Assembly: GCF_000242455.2 (NCBI RefSeq)
Contig: NC_019892.1
Location: 8,442,744 to 8,506,743 of the forward strand
Origin: Singulisphaera acidiphila DSM 18658
GTDB lineage: Bacteria > Planctomycetota > Planctomycetia > Isosphaerales > Isosphaeraceae
Direction of reading: 5' to 3'
DNA: 64,000 nt
The notes beneath the pieces are model-generated. The model did no database searches and was not told the DNA's origin. It saw only the letters and a program-made list of their open reading frames with translations. Shown here piece after piece: positions 24,415 to 33,524 of the stretch (position 1 is its first letter; every line of letters starts with the position of its first letter). The translations under genes were made by a program, and so were the position numbers.

Positions 24415-26187
24415 ATGCCTCGATTGGGCCACCGCATGCGCCTTGGAATTTCTCGTGGGATAACTGGGCTGCTGCTCACACTGGGAGTGTCGACCTCGAT
24501 GGGGGGGGAAGTCGTTCACGCCTCGCGCTGGGTCGCGGGGGACGCGGCGATCTACCTCGAGTTGTCTCACACGTCGCCGCTGCTCGATCGATTGCTCACG
24601 GATCAATACCAGAACGCCCTGGCGGCGCTGCCCGGTTCCGAGAAACTCACCCAGAGCGAGACCTACAAGCAAGCGGTCGCGGTGCTCGAGCAGATCACGG
24701 AGAAACTCGGCACCACCTGGCAACAAGGCCTGCGTGACCTGACCGGTGGCGGCGTCGTTCTGGCCGTCGAGGGCAAGCCGGCACGGCCGATCTTGATTGT
24801 GACGCCGACCGATCCGGCCTTCCTGACGCGCCTCAACCAGGCGCTCCTCGATCTGGCCCGAGAGAAAGCCAAATCCAAGGATCAGCCCGATCCGGTCAAG
24901 TCGGCGGACTATCGTGAGATCACAGTCTATGAGCTGGATCGTAAGGGGGTGTACGCGATCGTTGAGGGCAAGTTGGTCATCGTCGACAATCCAAAAACTC
25001 TCAAACAGGTGATTGATCGCGCGCTCGATGGTGAAAAAGCAGGCACGTCCCTGGCCGACGACGCGGATTGGAAGGCGAGGCGTGCTCAGGTTGGCGATCC
25101 CCAGGCCTGGGGCACGGTCCGGATCGACCGCCTGCGGGAACTCGACCCGAAGCGGTTCACCTTCAAGGGAGATCCGAAGCTGCCGGCGACCTTCCTCTTC
25201 GGGTCGTGGCTCGAGGTGCTCCGAAAGGCCGACTGGGCCTCGGCGGCCTTCTCGTGGACCGATGCCGGCCTGGGCGCGGAGCTCGCGCTGCCAACACCGT
25301 CGGGGGGCTACCCCGAAGCCTTGAAAGGGTTTGTCCCGCCCAACGGACGGGGGGCGACGAAGCCCGTGAATCCTCCCGGCACGATCGCCAGCCTGAGCCT
25401 TTGGCGTGATCTTTCGAGCCTCTGGGAAGCGCGAGCCGACTTGTTCCCTCCCGAAGCGGTGCAAGGGCTCGCCAAGCTCGACGGCGTCGCGGGGCAATTC
25501 TTCGGCGCCCGCGACTTCGGCACGGACGTGCTCGGCCCCCTGGGCGACGAATGGAGACTGGTCGTCGCCCGGCAAGACCATGCGAGCTTGAAACCGGTTC
25601 CGGACATGAAGCTCCCGGCGTTTGCACTCGTCGTCGACTTGAAGCCCGGCGACAACGACTTCGCCCAACGTCTCAAGGTGGCATTTCAGTCGATTGTCGG
25701 CCTCGTCAACCTGGGAGGCGCGCAGTCGAAATCACCGCCGTTGGAGCTGGGGGCGGAGACTGTTGAGGATGTCACGATCTCAACGGCGCGGTACATGCTT
25801 CCCAAAGCCGCCCCCAACGCCAAGGAACCGGTCCACATGCGGCACAACTTTAGCCCGTCGCTCGCACAGGTCGGAAACCAACTCATTTTGAGCTCGAGTG
25901 TGAGCCTGACGCGTAGCCTGATTCAAACCTTCAAGACGCCGGCTAAGCCGGAAGATGCAACGCTCATGGTCAAAGCCGACGGTCGGGAGCTGGCCGATCT
26001 CGTCGAGATCAACAAGACCCGCCTCGTCATGCAGAACATGCTCGAGAAGGGGCACGACAAGACCCAAGCGGAGCGTGAAATCTCCGTGCTCACCCAGCTC
26101 CTTCGCTACCTGGGACTCGCCCAACTCTCGGTCCAAGACAGCGCCGAGACGGTAAAGTTTAAGCTCAGTTTCGACCTCGCGAAGTAA
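24415..26187 (+). CDS. Large exported protein, DUF3352-like, unknown function
   Basis: A 590-residue protein. ATG 24415 sits 8 bases after GGAGG. It has a signal peptide (GITGLLLTLGVSTSMGGEVVHA). The mature protein has no enzyme motifs that I recognise; the opening (VAGDAAIYLELSHTSPLLDRL) and repeated pattern of 'value stored as score' segments resemble DUF3352-type planctomycete proteins. It contains no Cys pairs and no membrane segments beyond the signal. A hairpin at 26256-26288 follows. Real gene with good codon pattern; role unknown. Confidence 0.7.
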   Translation: MPRLGHRMRLGISRGITGLLLTLGVSTSMGGEVVHASRWVAGDAAIYLELSHTSPLLDRLLTDQYQNALAALPGSEKLTQSETYKQAVAVLEQITEKLGTTWQQGLRDLTGGGVVLAVEGKPARPILIVTPTDPAFLTRLNQALLDLAREKAKSKDQPDPVKSADYREITVYELDRKGVYAIVEGKLVIVDNPKTLKQVIDRALDGEKAGTSLADDADWKARRAQVGDPQAWGTVRIDRLRELDPKRFTFKGDPKLPATFLFGSWLEVLRKADWASAAFSWTDAGLGAELALPTPSGGYPEALKGFVPPNGRGATKPVNPPGTIASLSLWRDLSSLWEARADLFPPEAVQGLAKLDGVAGQFFGARDFGTDVLGPLGDEWRLVVARQDHASLKPVPDMKLPAFALVVDLKPGDNDFAQRLKVAFQSIVGLVNLGGAQSKSPPLELGAETVEDVTISTARYMLPKAAPNAKEPVHMRHNFSPSLAQVGNQLILSSSVSLTRSLIQTFKTPAKPEDATLMVKADGRELADLVEINKTRLVMQNMLEKGHDKTQAEREISVLTQLLRYLGLAQLSVQDSAETVKFKLSFDLAK

Positions 26188-26255
26188 GCGACTTGCTCAA
26201 GAGGCGAAACCACGGAGACGCCTCGCCGACCATGAGCATCGAAGTGAATGAGCGA

Positions 26256-26288
26256 ATGCCTCGGGTCCTGTCTCGGGACCCGAGGCAT
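26256..26288 (+). terminator. Strong hairpin after the 24415 gene
   Basis: Perfect 13-bp arms ATGCCTCGGGTCC (26256-26268) and GGACCCGAGGCAT (26276-26288) around a 7-nt loop. It lies 69 bp after the stop and is followed by CCCAAAAC rather than a U tract, so termination may need a factor. Confidence 0.55.
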
Positions 26289-26377
26289 CCCAAAACCCTC
26301 TCGTTTCCGGGTTCTGGTTCCGTTCAGCCGACTCAGATCGATTCTTTATTCCAACTCCGCGGAGCCTCGAGGACCAG

Positions 26378-27751
26378 ATGCACTCTTCTCCTCTGCTCAC
26401 CGATCCCGCGCAGGCTTGGGCCCCCTGGAATCCCGACGCCAACAATCGTTGGGACCTGGCCCGGGTGGCCCATCTTCATCGCCGGGCCGGCTTCGCCCCC
26501 TCCTGGGCAGTCATCCAGCGTGATCTCGCAGCCGGGCCAGACGCGAGCGTCGATCGCCTGATCGACGGCGAGCCGACCGCCGGTGACGGCCAACCGGCCC
26601 TCGCTTTCGACGCGATGCTCGACGCCATGACCGAGCAACTCGCCGAAGGGGCCTCCCTGGCGCGACTCCAAGGAATCTGGCTCTACCGGATGGTCTTCAC
26701 ACCACACCCGCTCCGCGAGCGGATGACCCTCTTCTGGCACAACCACTTCGCAACTTCGCACGGCAAGGTCAAGAATTCGCTGCTCATGCAGCGCCAGAAC
26801 GATCTGCTCAGGTCGCACGCCCTCGGCGACTTCAAAACGCTCCTCGCGGCCATCGGCAAGGATCCTGCCATGCTGATCTGGCTCGATTCGACCGAAAATC
26901 GCAAAGCGCAGCCGAACGAGAACTACGCTCGCGAAGTGATGGAGCTGTTCACACTCGGCCGGGGCCGCTACACCGAGAAAGACGTGCAGGAAGCGGCCCG
27001 GGCCTTCACCGGCTGGTTCGTCGTCCGCGACCGGTTCCGCGAAATCCCGGGCCAGCACGACCCCGGCCCGAAGCAAGTGCTCGGCCGCGCCGGCACTCTT
27101 CGAGGGGACGACATCCCGCCGATCCTCCTCGAACAGCCCGCCTGCGCAGAGTTCCTCTGCGAGAAACTGATTCGCCAGTTTGTCACCGAAGTCGACCCGA
27201 TTTCCACCGCGCTGAGCGCATCACTGGCCCTCCCCTTTCGCGAGTCAGGCTACGATATCCGGGTGCCCTTGCGAACGATCCTGCGCTCGAACCTGTTCCA
27301 AAGCGAAGCGGTCCGCCGCCGTCGCGTGAAAAGCCCGGTCGAATTCACCATCGGGACGATCCGCGCGCTCGAGATCCTCAAGCCGACGGTCCAGGCCGAC
27401 GCCCTCGCCCAGGCTTGCGGGCAGATGGGGCAGCATCTCTACGCCCCGCCCAGCGTCGCAGGGTGGGAGGGGGGAGCCGCCTGGGCCAACTCGACCACCA
27501 TGCTCGCCCGCGCCAACTTCGCGCTTGCCCTCCTCTCCGACCAGGACGGGGCACTCGGCAAACGACTGAACGCCCAGGAACTGGCCGCGAAACACGGGGC
27601 GAATCCCCCTCAGGAAGCCTGCTCCTTCCTGATCGACCTGCTGGTTCAGGACGCGTTCGATCGCAAGGTCCGCGACCGCGTTTCAGCCAAAGGCGACCCC
27701 AAGGAGATCGCGGTGACCATCCTCACTTCGCCCGAATACCAGCTCGCCTGA
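26378..27751 (+). CDS. DUF1800 family protein
   Basis: A 457-residue DUF1800 protein. Family segments: VAHLHRRAGFAPS near residue 30, MTLFWHNHFATSHGK near 117, ENYAREVMELFTLGRG near 186 and ARAFTGW near 210. These proteins are nearly always encoded just before a DUF1501 gene, as here (the next starts at 27834). They are common in planctomycetes and Acidobacteria and their activity is not established. No clear signal peptide is visible, so export would have to be through the Tat-dependent partner. Confidence 0.9.
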   Translation: MHSSPLLTDPAQAWAPWNPDANNRWDLARVAHLHRRAGFAPSWAVIQRDLAAGPDASVDRLIDGEPTAGDGQPALAFDAMLDAMTEQLAEGASLARLQGIWLYRMVFTPHPLRERMTLFWHNHFATSHGKVKNSLLMQRQNDLLRSHALGDFKTLLAAIGKDPAMLIWLDSTENRKAQPNENYAREVMELFTLGRGRYTEKDVQEAARAFTGWFVVRDRFREIPGQHDPGPKQVLGRAGTLRGDDIPPILLEQPACAEFLCEKLIRQFVTEVDPISTALSASLALPFRESGYDIRVPLRTILRSNLFQSEAVRRRRVKSPVEFTIGTIRALEILKPTVQADALAQACGQMGQHLYAPPSVAGWEGGAAWANSTTMLARANFALALLSDQDGALGKRLNAQELAAKHGANPPQEACSFLIDLLVQDAFDRKVRDRVSAKGDPKEIAVTILTSPEYQLA

Positions 27752-27833
27752 TGAATGAATTAACAACCTATTGAACCCATTGACCGCAATGGGGCCTCGC
27801 CGACCCTTTTTTTTTGCTCGAGGATCCTGACCC

Positions 27834-29081
27834 ATGCGATCCCACCGCCGCGACTTCCTAAAATCGTCACTGGCCGCCAGCACGCTGGTTTCGATGGGCT
27901 CAACGACCGTTCCGGCGTTTCTCGCTCGATCGGCCCAAGCGGCCAACGCCAGGGCGAACGACCGAGTCCTCGTGGTCGTCCAATTGATTGGAGGGAACGA
28001 CGGCCTGAACACGGTGGTCCCGCACGGCCTCGACGGCTATGCCAAAAGCCGACGCGTGTTGCGGCTTCCCGCCGGACAGATCCAGACAATCAACAAAGAG
28101 GTCGGCCTCCATCCGGCGATGGGAGGGATGGCCAAGCTGCTCGAGGCAGGACGACTCGCGGTGGTCCAGGGGGTCGGATACCCCAACCCCGACCGCTCGC
28201 ATTTTCGGTCGATGGAGATCTGGGAGTCGGCCCGTCGTGAGGAGGGAGCACTCGAGACCGGCTGGATCGGCCGTGCGATCGACGCAATGCCCCACCCGGG
28301 CGGTCGCGACACGCCTGCGCTCCATGTCGGCAGCCGCGTCTTGCCGCTGGCCTTGAAGGCCAAGCACTCTGAAGCCCCTTCGCTCGAAAGCCTCGAGCAG
28401 TATCGCCTGCAACTCGCCGGCAACGCCGGGGACCAGCGCACCATGCGCGAGGCCCTCGATCAGGTCGCTCGCCTCGATCGGGCGGTCGACGACCCACTGC
28501 TTGGATTCATGAGGCGGAGTACGCTCACCGCCTACGACTCCAGCAAGCGTCTCGAACAGGTCATCAAGCCCGCAACCGACAAATCCCAATACCCGAACTA
28601 TGGCCTGGCTCGCCGCCTCGAGTTGATCGCCCAGATCGTCAAAGCAGGGTTGGGGACCCGGATTTTCTATACCGCGCTCGACGGCTTCGACACCCACGCG
28701 AACCAACTCGGCACGCACGCCGCGCTCCTGACCGAACTCTCCGACTCGATCGCCGCGTTTCAAAAAGACCTGGCCACCTCCGGCCAGGCGGACCGGGTCG
28801 CCCTCTTAACCTTCAGCGAGTTTGGGCGCCGCGTGGCTGAGAATGCTTCGGGGGGCACCGATCATGGAGCCGCCGCCCCCTTGTTCGTGGTTGGGCCCGT
28901 CAAGTCGGCAGGGTTGATCGGGGCCCATCCCAGTCTCGAAGACCTCGAGGACGGCGACCTGAAACACCACACGGACTTCCGTCGCGTCTACGCGTCGCTA
29001 CTCGACGCCTGGCTCGAATGCCCAAGCGCTCAGACCGTGGGGCCAGGCTTCGAACCTCTCCCTCTCTTCCGGTCCGTATAG
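27834..29081 (+). CDS. DUF1501 family protein, partner of DUF1800
   Basis: A 415-residue DUF1501 protein of the shorter type. The N-terminus has a Tat signal (HRRDFLKSSLAASTLVSMG). Seen in order: VVQLIGGNDGLNTVVPHG near residue 45, YPNPDRSHFRSMEIWES near 120, GFDTHANQL near 285, TFSEFGRRVAENASGGTDHG near 325. It starts 82 bp after the DUF1800 stop, and the T9 run between them (27808-27816) has no hairpin, so the two are probably cotranscribed. Differs from the other three DUF1501 proteins in the window, which belong to the PSD1-linked type. Confidence 0.92.
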   Translation: MRSHRRDFLKSSLAASTLVSMGSTTVPAFLARSAQAANARANDRVLVVVQLIGGNDGLNTVVPHGLDGYAKSRRVLRLPAGQIQTINKEVGLHPAMGGMAKLLEAGRLAVVQGVGYPNPDRSHFRSMEIWESARREEGALETGWIGRAIDAMPHPGGRDTPALHVGSRVLPLALKAKHSEAPSLESLEQYRLQLAGNAGDQRTMREALDQVARLDRAVDDPLLGFMRRSTLTAYDSSKRLEQVIKPATDKSQYPNYGLARRLELIAQIVKAGLGTRIFYTALDGFDTHANQLGTHAALLTELSDSIAAFQKDLATSGQADRVALLTFSEFGRRVAENASGGTDHGAAAPLFVVGPVKSAGLIGAHPSLEDLEDGDLKHHTDFRRVYASLLDAWLECPSAQTVGPGFEPLPLFRSV

Positions 29082-29341
29082 TCCGGAAACACCGATAAAA
29101 GAGGATTTGAGCAATTTCATCGACATCCTGTGTGCCAAAATACCGCACCAACTCCGGTTAACGCGGCATCATTGGCACAGAGGATGCTATTGATATCCTC
29201 TGATCGAGAATTGACGAAGAGGCGAACTCGCTGGGATCGATCGAGAAAATTCTGGCGTCTTTAGCACTTTCCGAACCAACTCTCGTATCAATTCAATAGA
29301 CCCCATTGCTCAGCAATCACCCGCCCGGCGGAGTGCGTCCC

Positions 29342-31918
29342 ATGAAACACCGACTTACCATCGGACTTGGCCTCTGCCTGGCCCTGTTACCATGGACTGA
29401 TGAACACCATTCCACGGCTGCCGCTCAAGCCCCAGCCGACCCGCTGCCGCTGGACCCGCCTGCCGTCACACCGCTGCCTGCTGGCCCGGACGCGGCTGTT
29501 GCCGGCCCAGATGTCCCTCCCCCCCCTCCCCCAGGCGCATTGCCTCCGGGCGCTCCTGCCGAGCCGGCCGATGAGGGGGGGCCGGTCAAGGCACTGACCG
29601 ACGGGCCGGTCCACGAAGCGTTCATCTCGCCCGCCAAGGATGGTGATCCTGATCGGGTTGAAAAAGCTCCCCCTGCGCCAATTATGGAGCGACCCGGGGT
29701 CGAAGCTCCCAACCCGAACGCGCAGTGGGTCGAAGGTTATTGGGACTGGGACGACGGCCGTAAAGACTTCCTCTGGGTGACCGGGACCTGGCGCATTCCT
29801 CCTCCCGGCCGATTCTGGGTCAATGGTTACTGGAAACGAGACGACAAGGGCTGGTATCGAGTCGCCGGATTCTGGAGCGAGCGGAAGACCGATCGGCTCG
29901 ACTTCCGTAAGGATGGGCCCCCAGCCGATCACCCTGCCGACGTGCCTGGCGAATCACCTGGCCCCGACCACTTCTACGTTCCCGGCCAGTACTTCCCCGA
30001 CGGCGACGGCGTCGTCTGGAAGCCTGGTTTCTGGGCCAAAGCGCAGGAAGGTTGGTCGTGGGTCCCCGCGCAGTGGGTTCGCCAGCCGGAGGGGTGGACG
30101 TTCCAGGAAGGCTACTGGGATCGGACGCTCGACGACCGTGGAACCCTGTTTGCCCCGGCCTCGGTCGATCCTTCCGCTCGTAACGGCGACACGGTGTATC
30201 AACCCTACACCCAGATTTCGCCCCAGAGTTACGGACTCCTCTACGGTGCCTTCGGACGGCCGAACTCGTACTACGACGGCTACCCCGGCTGTTACTACGA
30301 CGCCAACGGCAGCTACTACGGCTATGCGGCGTACGGCACAGTCTCCCCCTATTACGGCTATCTCGATTATCCCTTCTACGGGACTCTCGGATATCCCTAC
30401 ATGTGCTCAATCGGCGGGTTCGGTTACGGAGGCCTGGGTTACGGAGGCCTGGGCTACGGCGGATTCGGTTACGGAGGCCTGGGCTACGGCGGGTTCGGTT
30501 ACGGAGGCCTGGGCTACGGCGGATTTGGCTACGGAGGCCTGGGCTATGGGGGATTCGGGTATCCCTTTGGACTCGGGTTCGGCGGGTTCGGATATCCTTT
30601 TGGGTTTGGCTTCGGCGGGTTCGGCTTCCCCTTCTTCGGAGGCTTCGGTGGCGGCTTCGGCCGGGGTGGCTTCCCTCGTCGCAATCACTTCCCATTCAGC
30701 CCGCACGGGAACCACCACGTTGGCAATGGACGTTGGGGAAACGGACATGGAGGGAACGGCCAATGGGGAAACGGCCGCAACAATTTTTCAATCCCGTCGC
30801 CCAACTCACGGTTCGTGAATCACAACGTCCGTAACGTGCAGGCGATCGGCGCGGGCCGAAACCTGGGCCTGGGGAATAATCACGCAGGTGGTGGTCTGGG
30901 CGGTCATCGCAACGGAGTGATTGCGCCCCCGTCATCAAGGCCATTCGCCAGCCCATTCCAAACCGCCTCGCAATCTCAGCACGGCCGGTCAGGGCTAGCT
31001 GGGTCGAATTGGAACGCCGGCTTCAACGGTGCCCAGCACGCATCCCGCGTCCACACGGCAGCGCGTCCCGTGTTTACCTCGAACACCTCAGGACCTGGCC
31101 ACAACGCAGCGAATCTCAACGGTTCGCGCAATGGTTCGCCATTTGGAGGTCTGAACCCGAACGGCGGAAACCTCAACGGCTTGGGGACGAATCATGGGCT
31201 GCAGCGCAACGGGGCCAATCTCAACGGCCTCAATGCCAACGCAATCCACAACAGAGGTGCGAACCTCAACGGCCTCAACGCAATGCGAAACAACGGCGGA
31301 AACCTCAACGGACTGAATGCCAACGCATTGCGCCCCAACGGGGCCAACCTCAACGGCCTCAATGCCAACGCATTGCGCCCCAATGGGGCCAACCTCAACA
31401 GCCTCAATGCCAACGCATTGCGCCCCAACGGGGCCAACCTCAACGGCCTCAATGCTAACGCGTTGCGAAACGGCGGACAGCCTGGTTTGGGCAACGGAGC
31501 AGGACTTCCTGTCCACCGCGGTTTGAATGGGGGAGGAAACAACCTGGGAGGCGCGGCGAACCTCAACCGAGTTCAAGGCCTAAACCAAGGCATGGGTTCG
31601 CTCGGGGGAATCCCGACACACCGTGGCGGAGGCATGCCCCAGCAAAATGCCTTGGGTGGAATGGGGGGAGCGGCCCACCAATTTGGTGGCGGCGGCGCAA
31701 TGGCTCGTGGATCCTCGGCTCCCGCATTCAATCCCGGAAACATGGGTGGCGGGGCACGGGGCTTCAGCGGCGGCCAAATGGGAGGCCTTGGCGGAGCAAG
31801 GGGCTTCAGCGGCGGCGGTCACGCGGGCGGCTTCAGTGGTGGCCACGCGGGAGGCTTCAGTGGCGGCGGAATGGGACATGGGGGGGGCGGCGGCCACGGC
31901 GGTGGTGGTCACCGCTGA
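29342..31918 (+). CDS. YXWXGXW-repeat protein with Gly-Tyr and Asn-Leu tandem repeats
   Basis: An 858-residue exported protein from ATG 29342, with a signal peptide (LTIGLGLCLALLPW). A Pro-rich spacer leads to YXWXGXW repeats at about 115-270 (WVEGYWDW, WVNGYWKR, WVPAQWVRQ). A GYGGLGYGGF array lies at about 360-405, then a Gly/Phe-rich stretch. Next comes an Asn-rich part with a 15-residue repeat (LNGLNANALRPNGAN) at about 610-710 and a Gly/His-rich tail. The composition suggests an extended surface or matrix protein. Nothing enzymatic is visible. A good terminator follows. Confidence 0.82.
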   Translation: MKHRLTIGLGLCLALLPWTDEHHSTAAAQAPADPLPLDPPAVTPLPAGPDAAVAGPDVPPPPPPGALPPGAPAEPADEGGPVKALTDGPVHEAFISPAKDGDPDRVEKAPPAPIMERPGVEAPNPNAQWVEGYWDWDDGRKDFLWVTGTWRIPPPGRFWVNGYWKRDDKGWYRVAGFWSERKTDRLDFRKDGPPADHPADVPGESPGPDHFYVPGQYFPDGDGVVWKPGFWAKAQEGWSWVPAQWVRQPEGWTFQEGYWDRTLDDRGTLFAPASVDPSARNGDTVYQPYTQISPQSYGLLYGAFGRPNSYYDGYPGCYYDANGSYYGYAAYGTVSPYYGYLDYPFYGTLGYPYMCSIGGFGYGGLGYGGLGYGGFGYGGLGYGGFGYGGLGYGGFGYGGLGYGGFGYPFGLGFGGFGYPFGFGFGGFGFPFFGGFGGGFGRGGFPRRNHFPFSPHGNHHVGNGRWGNGHGGNGQWGNGRNNFSIPSPNSRFVNHNVRNVQAIGAGRNLGLGNNHAGGGLGGHRNGVIAPPSSRPFASPFQTASQSQHGRSGLAGSNWNAGFNGAQHASRVHTAARPVFTSNTSGPGHNAANLNGSRNGSPFGGLNPNGGNLNGLGTNHGLQRNGANLNGLNANAIHNRGANLNGLNAMRNNGGNLNGLNANALRPNGANLNGLNANALRPNGANLNSLNANALRPNGANLNGLNANALRNGGQPGLGNGAGLPVHRGLNGGGNNLGGAANLNRVQGLNQGMGSLGGIPTHRGGGMPQQNALGGMGGAAHQFGGGGAMARGSSAPAFNPGNMGGGARGFSGGQMGGLGGARGFSGGGHAGGFSGGHAGGFSGGGMGHGGGGGHGGGGHR
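30419..30560 (+). repeat. Tandem 30-bp repeat encoding GYGGLGYGGF
   Basis: Units starting at 30437, 30467, 30497 and 30527 share GGTTACGGAGGCCTGGGCTA with few changes, flanked by partial units. It is in frame in the secreted protein gene, so copy number can change without a frameshift. Confidence 0.85.
31160..31475 (+). repeat. 45-bp tandem repeat encoding LNGLNANALRPNGAN
   Basis: Near-identical 45-bp units are centred on GCCAACGCATTGCGCCCCA at 31319, 31364 and 31409, with more diverged units to both sides. All stay in frame. Differences between units are mostly synonymous, which points to recent expansion with selection on the protein. Confidence 0.85.
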
Positions 31919-31957
31919 TCCTGAAGCGTTTCGGCAAGTCCTCGAGCATTGCAAAGA

Positions 31958-32003
31958 CAGGGCCAGCCACGGATCAATTCCGCGGCTGGCCCTGCCTGTT
32001 TTT
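31958..32003 (+). terminator. Intrinsic terminator of the YXWXGXW gene
   Basis: Perfect 11-bp arms CAGGGCCAGCC (31958-31968) and GGCTGGCCCTG (31984-31994) followed by GCCTGTTTTT. Its sequence is closely related to the purH terminator at 34758-34804; see the purH remnant entry. Confidence 0.8.
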
Positions 32004-32108
32004 CGATTCCGGTTCGCTCGCAGGCAGCTCATTCTTGCATGAGAACTGATGCCAGAAGCAACGGCGAGCAGTCATGATCATGGCCGTCCATTGCTCGTCT
32101 CGTCGCAG
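31961..32108 (-). pseudogene. purH: Decayed copy of the purH 3' end and terminator
   Basis: This segment aligns with 34771-34915, the last codons of purH plus its terminator, in the same orientation. The terminator part matches 35 of 42 bases. The coding part on the minus strand, with one small indel, reads CDE...AMIMTARRCFWH, against CDEHGMAMILTGRRHFRH in intact purH. Similarity stops at 32108. The copy is 2.8 kb downstream of the intact purH in its reading direction. This is the pattern left when DNA inserts at a gene 3' end and replaces the last codons, or when that end is duplicated. No integrase gene is seen between the copies. Confidence 0.65.
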
Positions 32109-32155
32109 ACGGAATCGTGAAAGCCCCCAGGTTCAATTCATGCGTTGGGGAGACT

Positions 32156-32965
32156 TCAATTGGGGCGGGATTTCTTTCTGGCAAGAACAAAAATGGTATG
32201 GGGATCGCGCCAGGGAGAAAGGGCAAGGGCAAGAAGCTTCAAAAAGGGGAAGAAAAGGACGGTAAGGAGGTCGATTCGCGAGCGAAACAACGAGTGCTGA
32301 ATCCGGGTCACAACCGAGGAGCCGAGGGTGCCGAATCGAAGGCGATCGATCGGTTCGAACTGATTCCGTTCTAGGATCGCCTCGAGTTGCTCCATCGTAT
32401 AACCATTGCGAACGTGCCACCCATTCTCAATCCGACTCACGCGAAGATGATCAGCATTCGCCTGCCAATCGCGGTTAGGCGTTGTAATATAAACGAACCC
32501 GTCTTCATCTAAGAGTTCGTGAATCTGGCGAAGGGTTGCGTCGGCATCGAGAATGTGCTCGATCACGTCGAGCAACAGGATCTGATCAAACTTGCCTCGA
32601 CATGCCTCGTCAGCGGCGAAGTGATCGAGCGAAACCACCTGAAACGACATCCGATCTTTCGGGACACCGAGGTAATCTCGCATTTCCTCGCAGTGGTCTC
32701 GTTCCCACTCGTGGATCGTGATTCCCGTACAGACCGCGCCTCGGAGCACGGCTTGATGGGCAAAATAAGCATTTCCACACCCACAGTCGAGAGTCCGAAC
32801 CGGCGACTCGGAAGTACCTGGAATTAGCATTTTCACAAGTCTTGACTTTTCTCTACTGACCCAATTCGTGCCTGGCCACATAAAATATTTAAGAAAAAGC
32901 CGGCATCGAGTAAGAAGCGAGCGGGAAACGACAGGCTCTTCAACAATATGTAACATGATGCTCAT
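32156..32965 (-). CDS. Class I SAM-dependent methyltransferase
   Basis: A 269-residue methyltransferase. SAM-binding motif I is LDCGCGNAYFA (about 59-69), and DQILLLDVIEHILD (about 126-139) is the acidic motif that follows; the fold matches Methyltransf_11/23. The C-terminus is hydrophobic (LLTVLFFPFLKLLALALSP, about 233-251), suggesting membrane contact and a lipid or glycan substrate. The ATG at 32965 is first in frame; a second M follows at residue 4. It lies in the segment between the two purH 3' ends, about 560 bp from its nearest neighbour. Confidence 0.82.
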   Translation of the reverse strand: MSIMLHIVEEPVVSRSLLTRCRLFLKYFMWPGTNWVSREKSRLVKMLIPGTSESPVRTLDCGCGNAYFAHQAVLRGAVCTGITIHEWERDHCEEMRDYLGVPKDRMSFQVVSLDHFAADEACRGKFDQILLLDVIEHILDADATLRQIHELLDEDGFVYITTPNRDWQANADHLRVSRIENGWHVRNGYTMEQLEAILERNQFEPIDRLRFGTLGSSVVTRIQHSLFRSRIDLLTVLFFPFLKLLALALSPWRDPHTIFVLARKKSRPN

Positions 32966-33524
32966 CCTAATAATGATAGCGAGCGAGACTCACTCCGGTT
33001 CACCATAGCGACGAGTGAACATCGGCCTCGCTCGGCTCCGGCAATCCTGATCCATGCACGCTTGGTTTCAAGGGAAAAGGATAGGGACTGGGTTTGAGTT
33101 TGTCTACGGCCCTGCTGGACGATGTCCAAACGAGACGACTTCGATGGTGTCGAAGTTCTGGTTTGCACTCAAGTTGAAACGCTGGGGCACAAGTATCAAT
33201 CCAGAGCAGCCGCTAGCTTTCCCTGAGCGAGATCGTGTGTGAACCTCGACTCTGCGACTGTTGGAAAAGCAGGATCAGATTCGGATACTGAGGCTGGCTG
33301 AGTTGGGAGAGGTTCATTTCCGTCGGCATCGAGCAGGCGGACAGGGCCAGATTGCTCGGCCAGCCGAGAGGCCCCAGTCATCCCCGATTCAATCGGTCGA
33401 ATCGGAACTGGAAGCCGAGCGCGGACCAATTACAGCCCAAGTGTTCGAGAGACGAATCGCTCGGCGATATGCGGATCCCATGGGTCGCACAGCTTGCTCT
33501 ACGGTTACCTTGGGGCCATTCGAC
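32966..33524. other. Gap between two methyltransferase genes
   Basis: No convincing gene. GC content is lower than in the coding neighbours. Short open frames on both strands (for example 33054-33242) lack ribosome sites or family features. No tRNA, hairpin or repeat was recognised. Confidence 0.45.

Noticed and set aside
24289-25668. A 459-codon minus-strand frame
   Set aside because: Antisense to the signal-peptide-bearing gene at 24415, which has a good ribosome site.
30419-30560. A CRISPR array or iterons
   Set aside because: The 30-bp units are in-frame protein repeats with no unique spacers.
31160-31475. A CRISPR array
   Set aside because: The 45-bp units are continuous coding repeats without spacers.
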